From: Dissophora ornata | Lineage: Eukaryota; Mortierellomycota; Mortierellomycetes; Mortierellales; Mortierellaceae | Reading direction: 5' to 3' | Assembly (NCBI GenBank): GCA_025201705.1 | Contig: MU616961.1 | Span: forward strand, 1 to 29,582 | Length of the DNA: 29,582 nucleotides | Shown: in pieces, positions 1 to 11,786 of the stretch | Position numbering within the stretch: the stretch's first letter is position 1 | Layout of the letters: every line of letters begins with the position of its first letter | The notes under the pieces: generated by a model | Told to the model about the DNA's origin: nothing | The model's input: the letters and a program-made list of their open reading frames with translations, nothing else | Databases searched by the model: none | Position numbers and translations under genes: made by a program

Positions 1-316
1 AAAAGCTGCTATCGTTCGGGTGCGGGAAAGATTGCGAATGATTTTTTTTTTTACCCGTGAGAACTAGGGGGGGAAGACAACATTTCTAACCAAGCTCTTT
101 TTTTAAAAAATTGACTCGGTCACAATCCGACTTTTCCCCTCCTTTCAGCCCACGCCGCTCTCTCCTTCCCTCCCTCTCTTTTTCCTCTCTGTCTTTGCTC
201 GCATCCTCTGCGCCCCTCTGACCCATCCAAGACAACAAGCAAGGCTCGATCACAGAACACAGCAAGAGACAGCCCTTTCTCTGCATTACCGACACCGCGA
301 TACCCTAAAATAATAG
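1..316 (+). promoter_or_regulatory. Upstream region and 5' leader of the HMG-box gene
   Basis: This stretch has no supportable gene. It carries a short T-run near 41-52 and a long C/T-rich stretch at about 130-230, the usual look of a fungal core promoter and 5' leader. It ends directly at the ATG at 317. No TATA box is obvious. The boundary between promoter and leader cannot be placed from sequence alone. Confidence 0.5.
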
Positions 317-732
317 ATGTCCTCAGATATGGCCAGCCCCCCCATACAATTCGAGTCCGACCCGGCCCTCATGGCCGGCGGCGCCGCTGCTGGATCAAAC
401 TACGGATACCAGAGCATCTACGGCAGCGTGAACGGCAGCAACATGAACTTCAGCCATGCCGGACCCTACCCAGTCCCCAGTCCCGCCACCCCACCCTCAC
501 TACCACCGATGCACAACAACGGCGCTTACGCACCTGCCGGAGGCTTTCAGTTTTCTTACCACGGCGATACCGGATCAGCGCCACCACCTAGCTCGGGGAC
601 CGTCGTTACTGTCTCGACAGCGCCTCTTAGCACACCAACTGGCATCCAGCCTGCAGAAGCCCAACACTCACCTCACGCACAGCAGATGCAGGCACATCAA
701 CTGACACCCCCTCAGCAGCACCCGCAAACGCC

Positions 733-796
<64 letters not shown>

Positions 797-1995
797 CAAC
801 AACAACAGCAACAACAACAACAGCAACAACAACAGCAACAGCAACAGTCGCTCCAACGCCAAGCCCACCAACCCCTCAATGCACAAACTCCTTACCAACA
901 ACCACCCCAGGCGCACCACCCTGGCATCTCCAACTTGATGCACGGACACCCGATATACCCAGGAGACACCCGCTATGATTCCCGCCTTCAGCCTCAGCGT
1001 TACATGGATCCAGGCATGCAGCCGATGATGAGCCGAAACGGCTCCAGAGATATGACGTGGAGTCAGCCTAACGGAATGATACCCGATCTCCTAGGCGCAA
1101 ATCATGCTGGAGTCATCCGGAACGTAACAGGACCTCAGGCACGCGTACCAGTAAAGCAGGGTTTGGGAGGTCTTAATGGTATGGGCGGTATGACTATGAA
1201 TGGCATGGGCGGTATGAATGGCATGGGCGGAATGGGTGGCCTTGGAGCAATGCCCGGTATCCCAGGCATGAATCCTATGGGTGGCGATCGCATGGCATGG
1301 GGCGGCATGGTAGGAGCACCTCAAAGTTCGTATGGCCACGGTCCACACACTCCACAGCCATTACCGCACCAGCAACCATTTCACCCTCATGGATTGGCAC
1401 AACACCCATATCAGCAACCGCCACATCTTCTTCATCACCAGCAGGGTATGCAGCATATGGTTCATGGTCGGCCCGGTATCATGGGTCCGGTTGCGGGCGG
1501 CGGCATCTCGAAAAAGAAGATGAAGAAGCCAATTGCTCCAGTGGTCAAGGATAAGAACTGTCCCAAGAGGCCGAGGAACTCGTACATTTTTTTCACACTC
1601 ATGAAAAGGTATAGTGGTTTGAGCACTTTCATTTTATTTAGTGTGCATGCATGCATGGGTGGCACGTGCAGGTTGATTTAATCATATCGTTGTATGGTAT
1701 TAATGATAGGGATGACATCAAGAAGAAGCACCCCGAGTTCAAGCCCACCGAGATTACCAAGATGCTCGGAGAGGAATGGCAAAAGTTGTCGGAGGCGGAG
1801 AAGGAGTCTTACGGATCGATGGCAGAGAACGACAAGAAGAGATATCAGAGTGAGATGGAGTCATACGACGCCAACGGAGGAGCAAATGCTGCCGCTGCTA
1901 ACACGGCGAGCGAGGGTCCTCATCCTCATAACGGCGCCGTTGGAAATGGACCCTCTGGACCTGGAGATATAGGCAACGAGCCTTGGCGAGGTTAA
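317..1995 (+). CDS. Polyglutamine-rich HMG-box DNA-binding protein
   Basis: Two exons, 317-1608 and 1710-1995, join across a 101-bp GT..AG intron at phase 2 to give 525 residues. The intron lies inside the HMG box, and joining the exons restores it without a gap. The box spans about residues 415-483, starting CPKRPRNSYIFFTLMKR and continuing through DDIKKKHPEF and GEEWQKLSEAEK. The N-terminal 414 residues are low complexity: Pro/Gln/His-rich, with a run of 38 Gln at 140-177 and Gly-Met repeats at about 282-325. A Lys patch (KKKMKK) lies just before the box, and the tail is short and Ala/Gly/Asn-rich. By family this is a nuclear HMGB/Nhp6-like architectural protein or HMG-type transcription factor. 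The long Gln-rich arm favours a transcriptional regulator, which is inference. I cannot tell MATA_HMG/SOX-type from HMGB-type with confidence; KPTEITKMLGEEW reads HMGB-like. Confidence 0.88.
734..847 (+). repeat. CAG/CAA tract coding for 38 glutamines
   Basis: An uninterrupted run of 38 Gln codons in the HMG-box gene. It is mixed, with pure CAG in the middle and CAA-rich interruptions after it, so it is less slippage-prone than pure CAG. The antisense reading gives a meaningless poly-Leu frame. Confidence 0.95.
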
Positions 1996-2488
1996 GACAG
2001 AAGCCGATGATTGCCCTCAAATTCTGCCAGTGTCTCGGAAATGTACTAGTGCCTGATCCGAGATGGCCTTCGCCTTCATCATTGACAGGATGCGAGATTG
2101 GGACATGTTGCAGTGGCTCGTTGCGTAGTTGCGACTCGATGGCTGCTGATCTTCTCTTTTCTTCCTTTTTCCATTTTTAATGTTATATTATATCCGCTCT
2201 CGTTTGTCGTTTCTGTGTCGTTCATTTATTTTGTTTTGCTCCTTGATCACTTTCGTTTCTTTGCAGTCAGTGCGTATAGTCGTATTAGTCCATTGTCATC
2301 GCTCATTCATCGTCATTATCATCCTGTTGCTCTCGCTCTTTCTGCTCGCTGAGTCTTGTTTCCTCAAATGTAAATATGTACTTCTCTGCATGTCTGCATG
2401 TTTGCTTGTCCCCAGTCTCTTGAGATTTTGTGCGCATCATGGTCTAGAAGAGAGTCGGTCTCCTCGCCCCCGCCTATGTTTAGCCCTC

Positions 2489-2494
2489 AATAAA
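2489..2494 (+). terminator. AATAAA poly(A) signal, HMG-box gene
   Basis: A canonical hexamer about 490 nt past the HMG-box stop codon and the best match downstream of it. It implies a rather long 3' UTR; an unseen earlier site is possible. Confidence 0.45.
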
Positions 2495-3620
2495 AATGAA
2501 TCCTTCAACATCTATACATGGCAGCACTGACCGTTGCCAAGACTGCATAAAATGAATGACCCGATGGAGAGGATAGGGAAGAGGACAGGAGGTGTAAGAG
2601 AGCATTTTTGCATTCACCTAGAAAACTAACGACCAAGACAAAAAAAACTGTTAAAAATATAAAAAAGCTACTATGCGATTCGCTCAGACGTTCAGGGGTA
2701 GCAGGGTCCATTGATTCGTGTTTAGGAATTGGGAGTGAGCGCGATCCTGATTGATGCGTTTTACATGTTTTCTACATTTATTTTTTCGCGCCAGCAAGAT
2801 CGAACGAGAAAAGAAAAAAAAACGGAATCTCAATGGAAAGTCAAGGAGGAGAAGTAGACTCTCCTAAGATTTTATTCCTTTTTCTGTTTATTCTGTTAAA
2901 AATAGTTGTAACGCACACTACCCTTGATTCTCATCCTGCCTGCACATCTGGATTCTATAGCTGGAAACAAAGTCATTGGGGACCGGAGTTAACATTTAAA
3001 TATACCGAGTGCTAATTATGATGGATATAGGCATATATATTCTCTGCTCTATCGACGAGAATGGCATATAAATCAAATGTGTATCTGAAAAGGCGCGTTC
3101 AGGAACAGGAGTAAAAGATACATTTTGGTCCTTGCTTCTATCCTTTGCCCCGTCGCTTCCCCTTGATGATGACATGCAGCAACGGTCTTTCCGAACAGGG
3201 AGTCAAGGGGAAAGGGGAAAGGGAGGGGGGGAGGGGAGGGGAGAGAATGAGGGAAGGTGAGTGGTGGAAAGTTGAGAATTCGCCGAGGAACAGAAGGATC
3301 GATCGTTCCCAGACTCATCGACGCTGATATATCATGATACGGCCGCTTCCCGTATGCAGCTTTTGTTTTGCTGCAACTAGCAGATCATCATCCTGGCCAA
3401 TAGTTCTTTGCTCCCGATGTGGTGTCTCTGCATGCAGCTAGTGATGGATGACAAAGGTTCGACTTTGTGTCAGATGGTAGGATTGGCGGCAGCAAACATC
3501 AAAGAACCCTTTCAATCATTCAACTATGAATACATTTGTCCGCACCTTTTCACGCATATATTCATTATATGTGCATCATACATGAAATTTAGTTGCTCCT
3601 GTCAGTGCACAACAACCTCT

Positions 3621-3652
3621 TTCTCTCTCTCACACACACACACACTCTCTCT
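3621..3652. repeat. CT/CA microsatellite
   Basis: A run of CT dinucleotides, then CA dinucleotides, then CT again, in the intergenic region upstream of the large disordered-protein gene. Confidence 0.9.
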
Positions 3653-3760
3653 TTGTTGAAAAAGTCCGCTCATTAGTTCTTCCCCCCTCTCGAACGTTCA
3701 CACACTCGCTCTTTCTGTCTTTCCCCGTCGTTCAATTCTTATGTCGTTGACCTGGTCGCA

Positions 3761-3767
3761 TATAAAA
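3761..3767 (+). promoter_or_regulatory. TATA box upstream of the large disordered-protein gene
   Basis: TATAAAA lies 320 bp before the ATG at 4087, followed by a C/T-rich leader. The position would place transcription start near 3790-3800 and leave a leader of about 290 nt. Confidence 0.45.
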
Positions 3768-4086
3768 GCATCCTCATCCTTGCTAACCTCTTGGTGCCCT
3801 GTAAAGACTTCCCCCCCCCTTTGGATCCCTGTGTTAGTCACTACTCTCGTTCGCTCAACCCTTGTCCCTTTTCCCATCACATCGCGTTCGACCTTGCAGA
3901 CCTTGCAGACCTGGTGACCACCACGATCCCTCCTCAAAAATCCCTTTGTCTTGTTCGTTGTATTTGTTGTCGACCAACTCTTTTTATTTGTTTTTCTCTT
4001 ACCTCACCATCACTCGCCGATTTATTTCACTCCTTCGATAACTTCCTACTCACTTAAAACCCCCCCTCCCTCTCCTGACGGACGCA

Positions 4087-4553
4087 ATGTCCTTATCTTC
4101 GCCGCTACCTGCCACGAAACCCTCTGTAATATTACAAGACACCAATGAAGTTTCCTCCTCGGGACAGGGGGAGGGCCCTGGATCTGGGACAACGGGTGTA
4201 AGAACAAGTGGTGTGATCACGGGATATTTTACGGCAGCAGCAGCGGCGGCAATTGGATCTGACACGCTGTGTCAGGGACAACAGGGCCAGCTGGCACAAC
4301 TATTGCAGCAAGCCCATCATGGATCCAACGGTGATTCAGTGGCGGCATTATCTTCGACGATTGCGGCCTCGGGCCTAGTGCTTCTTCCACCCCCTCCACT
4401 GACGTCCAAGAACCTGACAATTCACACCTCACTACTCTCAACAAAACAGCAACTCCTACAACAACAACAACAACTACAGCAACTTCACCATGCCCAGATC
4501 AATGCAGCGCTCAAGATGCAACAGCAACAACAGCATCAACGACAGATGCAGCA

Positions 4554-4586
<33 letters not shown>

Positions 4587-5530
4587 TCAACAACTTAAAT
4601 ATGGCATACGCCCAATGTCGATGGAGGAATGCTCCCCGAGCGCACTCTCGGACGACACTGTCGGCGAAGGTGAACGAGAACGCGAGAGCATTTCAATGGA
4701 CTGTGCGAGCGGTCAAGGTGGCCAGGGTGGCAAGGACGGTGGGGTATCATCAACATCGCAGCGCACTTCTCGATCCACGACTAGAGTAACCTCGCCTGCG
4801 CCAGGGAGCGCACTGCCCTTCTCCGGTGGCTCGGGTTTCTCAGCACTGGGTAAGCAACGGAATATGACAACGAACAATGCAGTACGCAAATTCTTCCCCC
4901 CATGACCATTTGGAAAAAGTCAAAAATATACCAAGCACATTGTTCTCTTTCCCAGATTATTTTGACCATTTGACCTCGGTCGACCGACATCTGGACTTGG
5001 TTTATATCCGTTTCCCTTTTTTTTTTTTTTTTTTGGCCATGATAATTCGCTCGAGGATGGGGGGGGAGGGCTACCTCGATGATTACTGTTGTGGGGAGTT
5101 ATTTGCAATTGGCTTTCTTATTAACCTTACCATCCCCCTTCCCTCCCTCCTCCCTCCCCCTTTTTTTATTGTATTCATACGCACTGCATACAATACATCA
5201 CAAAAAAAAACAAAACAAAAAAAAAATACACATGCACGATGCACGCACGCAAAATAGGAGAGGGTGGCATTGATCATTATCCACCTCCTAATCAGTGGAC
5301 CTACACCATGACCCGCTATCAAGCTTCGCTCATACCGCTTTGTCAGATTGAACAGCCTCTCTCATTCTATGAAGGCATGGACGATCGCCTACCAATCGAG
5401 ACAGACAACAACGACAATGAGTATGATTCGGCTCTGTTGGAGGAGAGATATGCTGACGAGAACAACAGTACCAAAGACTTTTCCCCGCCTTCCCTCAAAA
5501 AACCACATCGCCGGTACAACATCAATAATG

Positions 5531-5568
<38 letters not shown>

Positions 5569-8500
5569 AACAACAGCAATAACAACAATGATGATAATAA
5601 TGATCACGGGCATTGTTCACAGGAACAGTTGCAGGACCTGCAGCTGAAGCTATGCAACCATGTCAGCAACAGTGTATTCCACAAAGATAATGTCAGCATC
5701 AACAACACCTCTGTCGAAATTTCCACCAACAACAACCCTCAAGGACATACCGATGTGTCACATGCACAGACTCAATTGGAAACAGAAGAAACGGAGGGTG
5801 AGCAGCTGGACCGGGACACTGCCATGGTGAATCATCAAAGGAGACGAGAGAGGACACAAGACAGCAGCGGTGAACAAATATTTTTTTATGATGGATCCAA
5901 CCTCGTGCACGCAAGGCTCTACTCTGACCTAGACCGAGAAAAAGAGCGAGAACAAGAGCGAGGCAAGAGTGATACTTTGAGCGAGTTCATGGCCAGTGCT
6001 AGCAACCGCGCCTTCCCAGGAACTGGTACAGAGACCACTTGCTCGCATGAGCCCTTCAATCGCATCTCCAGTAGCAGCAACATCGTAGCGCTGAGTCCGA
6101 CGTCCCCCTCCAGCAGTGGCCCAAGAGGCCTTACCAGCTCCAACAGCATCGCCAACGCTGGCTCAAGTAAGATTACAAGATCCCATACTCGTTCCCGATC
6201 ACCATTGCGGTCCAGGTCAAGATCGAGATCAAGGTCTACTTCAAGGTCTCGGCCTGACACCCCTACCAGCCCGACTTCCACCTCTGCACGATCGCAGTCG
6301 AGGTCGAGGTCAGTCCCGGGCGCCAGGTCGAGGACAGTGCCTGAATCATTGGTCAGAAAAGATTACCTGCCTTCGTCCTTCCCCACCTCAAAGGCCCGAC
6401 CGGATCTCCTGACTCGTGGTTTCTCTGCTGACTCGAGCGACCAAGACCAGAAGGGACGCGCAGCTGGCGGGAGCGCCAGTGGTAGTTTTAATCGCAAGGC
6501 TACTGCCAAAGAAAGGCTCGTTGCTTTGGTGACGCGTAGTTCTGGACATTCAACACCGCCATCTGGGAACAAAGACATTGGAAGTGGGACACAGGACGGC
6601 TCGCCCTCGAGAGGTCATCGTAACAGTATTGATGACAGGTCTTCTCCCCGTCCAGACCGCTTGCCCATTGTGATCCAGACGCATAGTCGGCGTCAAGGAT
6701 CACCCTCGCTGATGCGTACGGGATATCAGGACCATATCGGCTTGAACCCCAGTCCGCCCACAGACTCCATGATGGGATTTCCTTACAACAACAGCTCCAT
6801 ACTCATCTCAAGCGATCTCACGCGGACGGCTACTACAAAGTCACCCGTCAGCGTACGAACGACACGTGTCAGTAAGCCGAGGCCGTTCTCGGTAGCTACC
6901 ATGGAAAAAATAGTTGCGACTAGCAGCCGGCATGACGGTTTTGTACAGAAGCAAGAGTCGCATGGTCCAGAAAACAACCACTCGCGCCAAGGCCATCACG
7001 AGTACCCGACGACACAAGTATCTTCCCATCAACATCAGCAACATTCTGTATTTGCCGATATGGCGGATTCCGGTGAACAAGCTGTTAAAACGCGATCGCA
7101 TATCACAGGATCTGGATCCTATCCCTTACTGACAACACTGAGCACTTCGCCCAAAAGCGACGAGAATCTGGGAGAGTACAGTAAGAGACCGGGAAGTAAA
7201 AGGAAAGAAGTTGAGAGGACAGAGGAAACCAGTACAAGCGGCAGTGCCAAATTGATAAACTCAGTGCACTCTCAGGCGATCCCCGAAGACTTGGTGACCA
7301 CCAGTGGTCCACTACACGTGCATGAACATCACATCCACCACCACTACTACTTTCAACACTATCCATCTTTGATCCAGACTGACACGGGCGAGTTCGAGCC
7401 GTTGGAGCAACACTACAGTCCAGTCCCCCATCGACGCCGTCCCGAAAGCACACCACTATTGTCAAGCTTGACGGATTCTCATCATCAGAGACTCCCAAAA
7501 TCAACTGTTTTAGATGCAGAGTTAAGCTCCAGTCCTGCTGACCGCGCTAACAGTAGCTTGTTCGCGCTACCTTCAGAAGATGGCGGCAGTAGCGTGAGGC
7601 CTGTTATCAGCAAAAAGAAGAGCATTATACTGGGAACTATGTCAATGACGTCTTCGATGCGAAAGCGATTCTTTGCAGAGCAGAAAAAGAAGGAGCAAGT
7701 CCAATCGCCCTTTCAGGGACCGGTGGCCCTGCGCCGTCAGAGCACGCCTATCACATCGATGAAGTACTCTGGCTATGAAGCTGCCGATCCAAGTAGCGTG
7801 TTTTACAACAATAACAGGGACATGCCCTTTGCTCACGCCGGTGCGACTATTCGAGACAAGAGAAACCAGAAAAGAATCCCATTGGAAGGACTTAGCGATG
7901 ATGATGAGGAGGAGGGTGATTTCGCGACCCAGAACAGTAGGTCGCTAGATAACAACAACACCGGCAACAACCCGCAGCAAGAGCAGCAGCAACAGCTGCG
8001 AGCCAAGTTTCTATCAAGACTGAAGAGGTTTCTGCTCAGACCCAGTACCTTTGCCAAGACCTCCTCGAACGCGTCCCAGGATTCCCCCAGCTCCACACCA
8101 AGGACCGGCCCCGTCGAGACGCGGTCGGCCGCGACGGTCCGGATGACGAAGAGTCGCTGGTCTCGGCATGGCAGCTTGACACCACAGCAGGACGACCTTG
8201 AATCCGAACGGAATTCATCGGAGGGTCAACCGCTCTACATCCCACAACGCCAACGCACTGTCAGGAAGTGGACGCAGCAAGATATGTTTGACCCACCATC
8301 TCCGACGCTGCAGAGACGCGATCGGATTGACATCCGGACACAGTTTCAACAGTCTTCGCCACCCCAAGAACATTATACCCATCATCATCATCAGCATCAT
8401 TATCACCATCCTCACGACCAAACACTTCAGGACCACGGTCTTCACGGCTTCATCCCACAGCTTCAGCAGCAGCAAGAGCGAGAGCATCAGGTCGAACAGC

Positions 8501-9415
8501 AACTGCAGCAAGAACAACAGCAACAGCAACGACCTGATACGGTTGCAGGCCATCCTCACCAGCTTCTTCACCATCAATATCATCCCACCTGTACGACTGA
8601 GGTTCGATCGACAAGTCCACATAGTTACCGATCGCCTAAATCTGTGGTAACATCGATCCAATCTTCCCTTCCAATGTCAGCAACACACGACAGGGATCCT
8701 TCCGATCAGGATACATTGCCAACTATGTGCTCGGCCTCGCCCATTGCGACCAAGGAAGCGTCAACCACACCTACGACTGCAGTCACAACTGCTCCACCAT
8801 CTTTGCCATTGATCGACACAACAGGGCTGTAAAATTGGACGCCATATTTGTTCTTTTTAATCATACTGCAACGCAACCATTTCTGTTCATGACCATTTTT
8901 TTTTTCTCGCTTCCACACGCGCACATTTTTCACCATATTCATGTGTTACTCACAAAAACAATAATAACAACATCAGAGGAGCCATTAGAGAGGACGAGAT
9001 GGGGAGAGAGGAAAGAGGGGGGGGGGACGAAAAGAAAGACAAAGCTCAGCATGCCATTCCTGTAATCATTGTACCTTTACGCAGAATTAAATAAATGTAT
9101 TTATCTTTTCCATGGAAATATTTCTCCACAAAGTGCTGCTTTGTCACATACATCGCTCCTTTTTTCTCTTGGGTCAGACATCAACGATTGTACCCCGAAG
9201 CTGTTGTGGAAGTTGTGGACCAACTATCGCGAGACGATGCATGGGAAGTGCCTGGTCCCTCGGTGGAAGGGCCCAGTGCGCTACTGGCGCCAAAATATAA
9301 TCGCGGGAGTGCTGATGATCATCGTTCCGGCGGTAGAATTAAGGAGAATCACTCCTTGACACTCCCTGGACCCTCGTCCTTCACCTCTAAAGTTCGTTCT
9401 AGAGAGCCAATTTAA
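4087..9415 (+). CDS. Large low-complexity (disordered) protein of unknown function
   Basis: I do not recognise this protein. Three exons, 4087-4849, 5258-8828 and 9178-9415, give 1523 residues. Introns of 408 bp (GTAAGC..TAG) and 349 bp (GTAAAA..CAG) are longer than in neighbouring genes, but the phases match at both junctions, and the last exon keeps an open, Glu/Pro/Ser-rich frame. Visible features: an Ala run near residues 50-60; Gln-rich stretches at about 121-170; an Asn run at about 344-371; an Arg-Ser stretch (SRSPLRSRSRSRSRS) at about 560-610; His clusters near 940 and 1291; basic patches near 1040-1070 (SSMRKRFFAEQKKKE) and 1168-1185 (LRAKFLSRLKRFLLRPS); an acidic patch (LSDDDEEEGD) near 1132. 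There is no signal peptide, transmembrane segment or enzyme motif. Many SP/TP/RS sites suggest a phosphorylated scaffold or nuclear regulator, which is inference. It could be two genes if the first intron is wrong. Confidence 0.7.
5533..5589 (+). repeat. AAC-type tract coding for polyasparagine
   Basis: A near-continuous run of AAC/AAT codons, interrupted once by AGC, inside exon 2 of the large disordered protein. It is in frame and adds only low-complexity sequence. Confidence 0.9.
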
Positions 9416-9719
9416 CACACGAGTCGATCGCACCGTGAACCATTATCAATCCTCTGATCAATACAATCGACCGGTGGAACGAAAGGAAAGCAATAAAAAA
9501 AGCGCTTGTTGATTCTCTGAACAATCCTTCCACAGCAAGCATACTATGGTTATGTTTCTATGTTGTATGCATTTTTATGTTTTTTACAAAACGACACTTC
9601 TTGCAAAAGAGAGTAAACGAGTTCAAGGATATCATAGAAAAATAAACGGTTAGTGGTCACTCTTCTTTTCTTTGAACGTTTTACCTCGCTCGAAACTGAC
9701 CATTTCTCACCTTAGTTCA
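9416..9719. other. Convergent 3' intergenic region
   Basis: About 300 bp between the stop codons of the large disordered protein (+) and Ctp1 (-). It contains the AATAAA at 9492 for the plus-strand gene and AT-rich sequence. No further gene is seen. Confidence 0.6.
9492..9497 (+). terminator. AATAAA poly(A) signal, large disordered-protein gene
   Basis: A canonical hexamer 77 nt past the stop at 9415, followed by more A residues. The distance is normal. Confidence 0.6.
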
Positions 9720-11427
9720 TTATACTGCGTTATCGAACTGTCTAAGTACCGACATTGTGCTCTCGTAGATACTGAACACGATTCCGCCAGACATCTTGCA
9801 AGAACCAAAATAAAAATAAAAAGTCAGGATGATAGCTCACTCCACAAATAAAAGTAGCCTTCACTCGCGGATGCAAATCATATCACATACCGAAAGACGC
9901 GCAAGTCGTGGCGTGGCTCCGTTCCAGAAACTCAAGATACCCTCGTTCTTAAAAACCTTCACACAGCAGTCAAACACGCCGCTATACAGCTGTCGCGCAT
10001 TGAGTCCCTGCATCTTAGTCTTGACCACATCCAAAGGCATCGTCGTGTAAACTGTCACAATTCCCGCAATCGCACCGATGCCAAACGTGTATGCTGCAGG
10101 CAGTTGTGAACCGGGCGCCATCCTTGCCTTCAGAATGTCACTTAGGGAAGAGTACACACCGAACCGGACTGCACTGTTAGCGCCTTGACGAGCCATGACG
10201 GGAACTACACCCCGGTAGATTCCTCCAAGTCCTTCTGCATTGACGATTGACCGGACCCCTGTGAAGTCGCGAGAGCGGTGGTGAAAAACTTGGCGTCAGG
10301 GGAGTTTTCAAATCGACTTGATGCAATTAAAGCTGCATCCTTCGGTTTGCTTGGAGGATGAACATACCATGCACTAAACCACGGTATTGAGGATTCGGAG
10401 AGTTTCCGTCATGGATAAGCTTCGTCCTACATATCCGGTTACAAACAATGTTTTAGATCGCTGCATCCTTTTACTCAGTTCATCCAACATATATGTCATC
10501 AACAGCTTGGCTTACTTGATCGTTTCTGAGGGTGTTACAACCAACAAAGCCTCTGTCATTCCAGCGCCGAGTCCCGCTAAAAAAAAAAGACGCCATAGGA
10601 GTAGTTTTTTTTTCTATCTTGTTAGTTCCTTTTCAAGGAAAAAAACAGAGACCAAGAAGATTCTGCCAAAGCTCTAGTCTTACCAAGAACGGATCGAAAG
10701 CCTGTGGTCTTGCCCTCTGAATCCTTCAGCAGCTGCTTGTACTGATCGAACGCGAAGAAGCGTACACCAGCCTTTGCAGTGTTTCCGATCACCATGGCAG
10801 ACAGGCCCCTGTAGACGGACGTGATTCCATGTGCCCTGACGGTACTGACAAGGATGTCTATTGGTCCCTTTGGTGCCTATTTTTTTTTTTTTTTCAACGC
10901 CATTGGTTTTAAGGTTGGGGTCAGGTCAGTCATAGATCCGAAATTTTTATTATCACATTCGATTTGATTCAAATCTATCTTGATCACTGCCGGACCCTGA
11001 TCATCTCTGGAAAAAGATACAGTCAAGGACACCCCGGTGGAGTAGCAATTGAGCGACCACAAGTGTTTTCCCCAGCAATTGAACTTCTCCTTCGATGATG
11101 AGAGACGTGAAGGACGATTAGAGGTGAATGCTAAAAGTGTAGCCTTTATTCTTACCGGTACGCCTTTGCGTGCAGCACCCTTGGATCCTTCCTGCAATTG
11201 AAGCTGCGTCTTGACAAACTCCGTTGGATAAGTGATCGTCGCCTCAATGGCTCCTGCAATAGATCCTGCTGTCAGTGTGTACAGAGGGGGGTCTCTTCTC
11301 TATAGAGTTGAAATTGTTAAAGGGGAGCGTGTGAGAATCGGACGTGGCAGTGTTCCGCTATGGTGGTCGAGTGTGCATACTCCAGGCGTGTCCGTTGAAT
11401 ATGACACGTAGGTACCTTGGTTGCCAT
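9720..11427 (-). CDS. CTP1: Mitochondrial tricarboxylate (citrate) carrier, Ctp1 type
   Basis: A six-transmembrane solute carrier of the inner mitochondrial membrane (SLC25 family) that exchanges citrate for malate or another tricarboxylate. Seven exons: 11427-11416, 11299-11156, 10876-10684, 10576-10516, 10426-10368, 10258-9891 and 9794-9720, 303 residues, a normal length. All three carrier repeats carry the PX[DE]XX[KR] signature: YPTEFVKTQLQ, TPSETIKTKL and MPLDVVKTKMQ. Fungal Ctp1 hallmarks are present: AGLGAGMTEA, RQGANSAVRF, FGIGAIAGIVTVYTT and the C-terminal MSGGIVFSIYE. The first exon (MATK) is only four codons and is the least certain part; it was chosen because ATGG has a good context, phase 0 fits, and a stop precedes the acceptor of exon 2. 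Intron 2 is the longest (279 bp), and its acceptor follows a long A-run. Rpn7 lies upstream on the same strand and shows no functional link. Confidence 0.93.
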
Positions 11428-11786
11428 GGCGTAGAAATGAACAAGGCGGATGAGGTAAAGGCAATGTCAGGAAGCGGAATGGGCGAAAAGTCAGGAACGG
11501 CGGCAGAGAAAGAGTGAAAGAGGCAGAACTGCGAAAAGAGCAGATCCAAAATAAGGTGTGCACCGACCGCACCGATCACGAGACACGGTTAATGTGTTCA
11601 ATGCGAGTACTCGTTCAATGCTCAATTGCCGCCAAAACTGCTTCTCGCTATTCAATCTGCCTTTCCGACACATACTTCTCCCTTTTCACTCCAGAGCAAC
11701 CATCTGAGGAACATCAAAGAAACGTGTATTCGATGGCATTTTATTGATATATTGTAGCTTGCTATAGCTACACATGGCGAATCTTT
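11428..11786 (-). promoter_or_regulatory. Region between rpn7 stop and CTP1 start
   Basis: About 360 bp between two minus-strand genes. The upper end holds the rpn7 3' UTR with its poly(A) signal. The lower end, read on the minus strand, is C/T-rich and serves as CTP1 promoter and leader. No additional gene is seen. Confidence 0.55.
11740..11745 (-). terminator. AATAAA poly(A) signal, rpn7
   Basis: TTTATT on the plus strand reads AATAAA on the minus strand, about 42 nt beyond the rpn7 stop codon. Confidence 0.6.

Larger units (their letters stand above)
1996..4086. other. Long intergenic region, no gene recognised
   Basis: About 2.1 kb between two plus-strand genes. The first 500 bp is probably the HMG gene's 3' UTR, ending near the AATAAA at 2489. 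The last 300 bp is a pyrimidine-rich leader of the next gene, downstream of a TATA box at 3761. The middle has only short open frames with no recognisable protein. It holds a G-rich purine tract (about 3208-3260), a CT/CA microsatellite (3621-3652) and a 9-bp direct repeat (about 3890-3907). Confidence 0.6.

Noticed and set aside
734..847. Regular repeats considered as a CRISPR-like array
   Set aside because: It is a codon repeat inside an exon of a eukaryotic gene, without spacers.
668..949. Minus-strand open frame rich in leucine
   Set aside because: It is the antisense of the CAG/CAA tract in the HMG-box gene and has no protein-like sequence outside the Leu run.
5919..6281. Long minus-strand open frames across the Arg-Ser region of the large protein
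   Set aside because: Shadow of a repetitive coding exon; the plus-strand frame is far longer and splice-supported.
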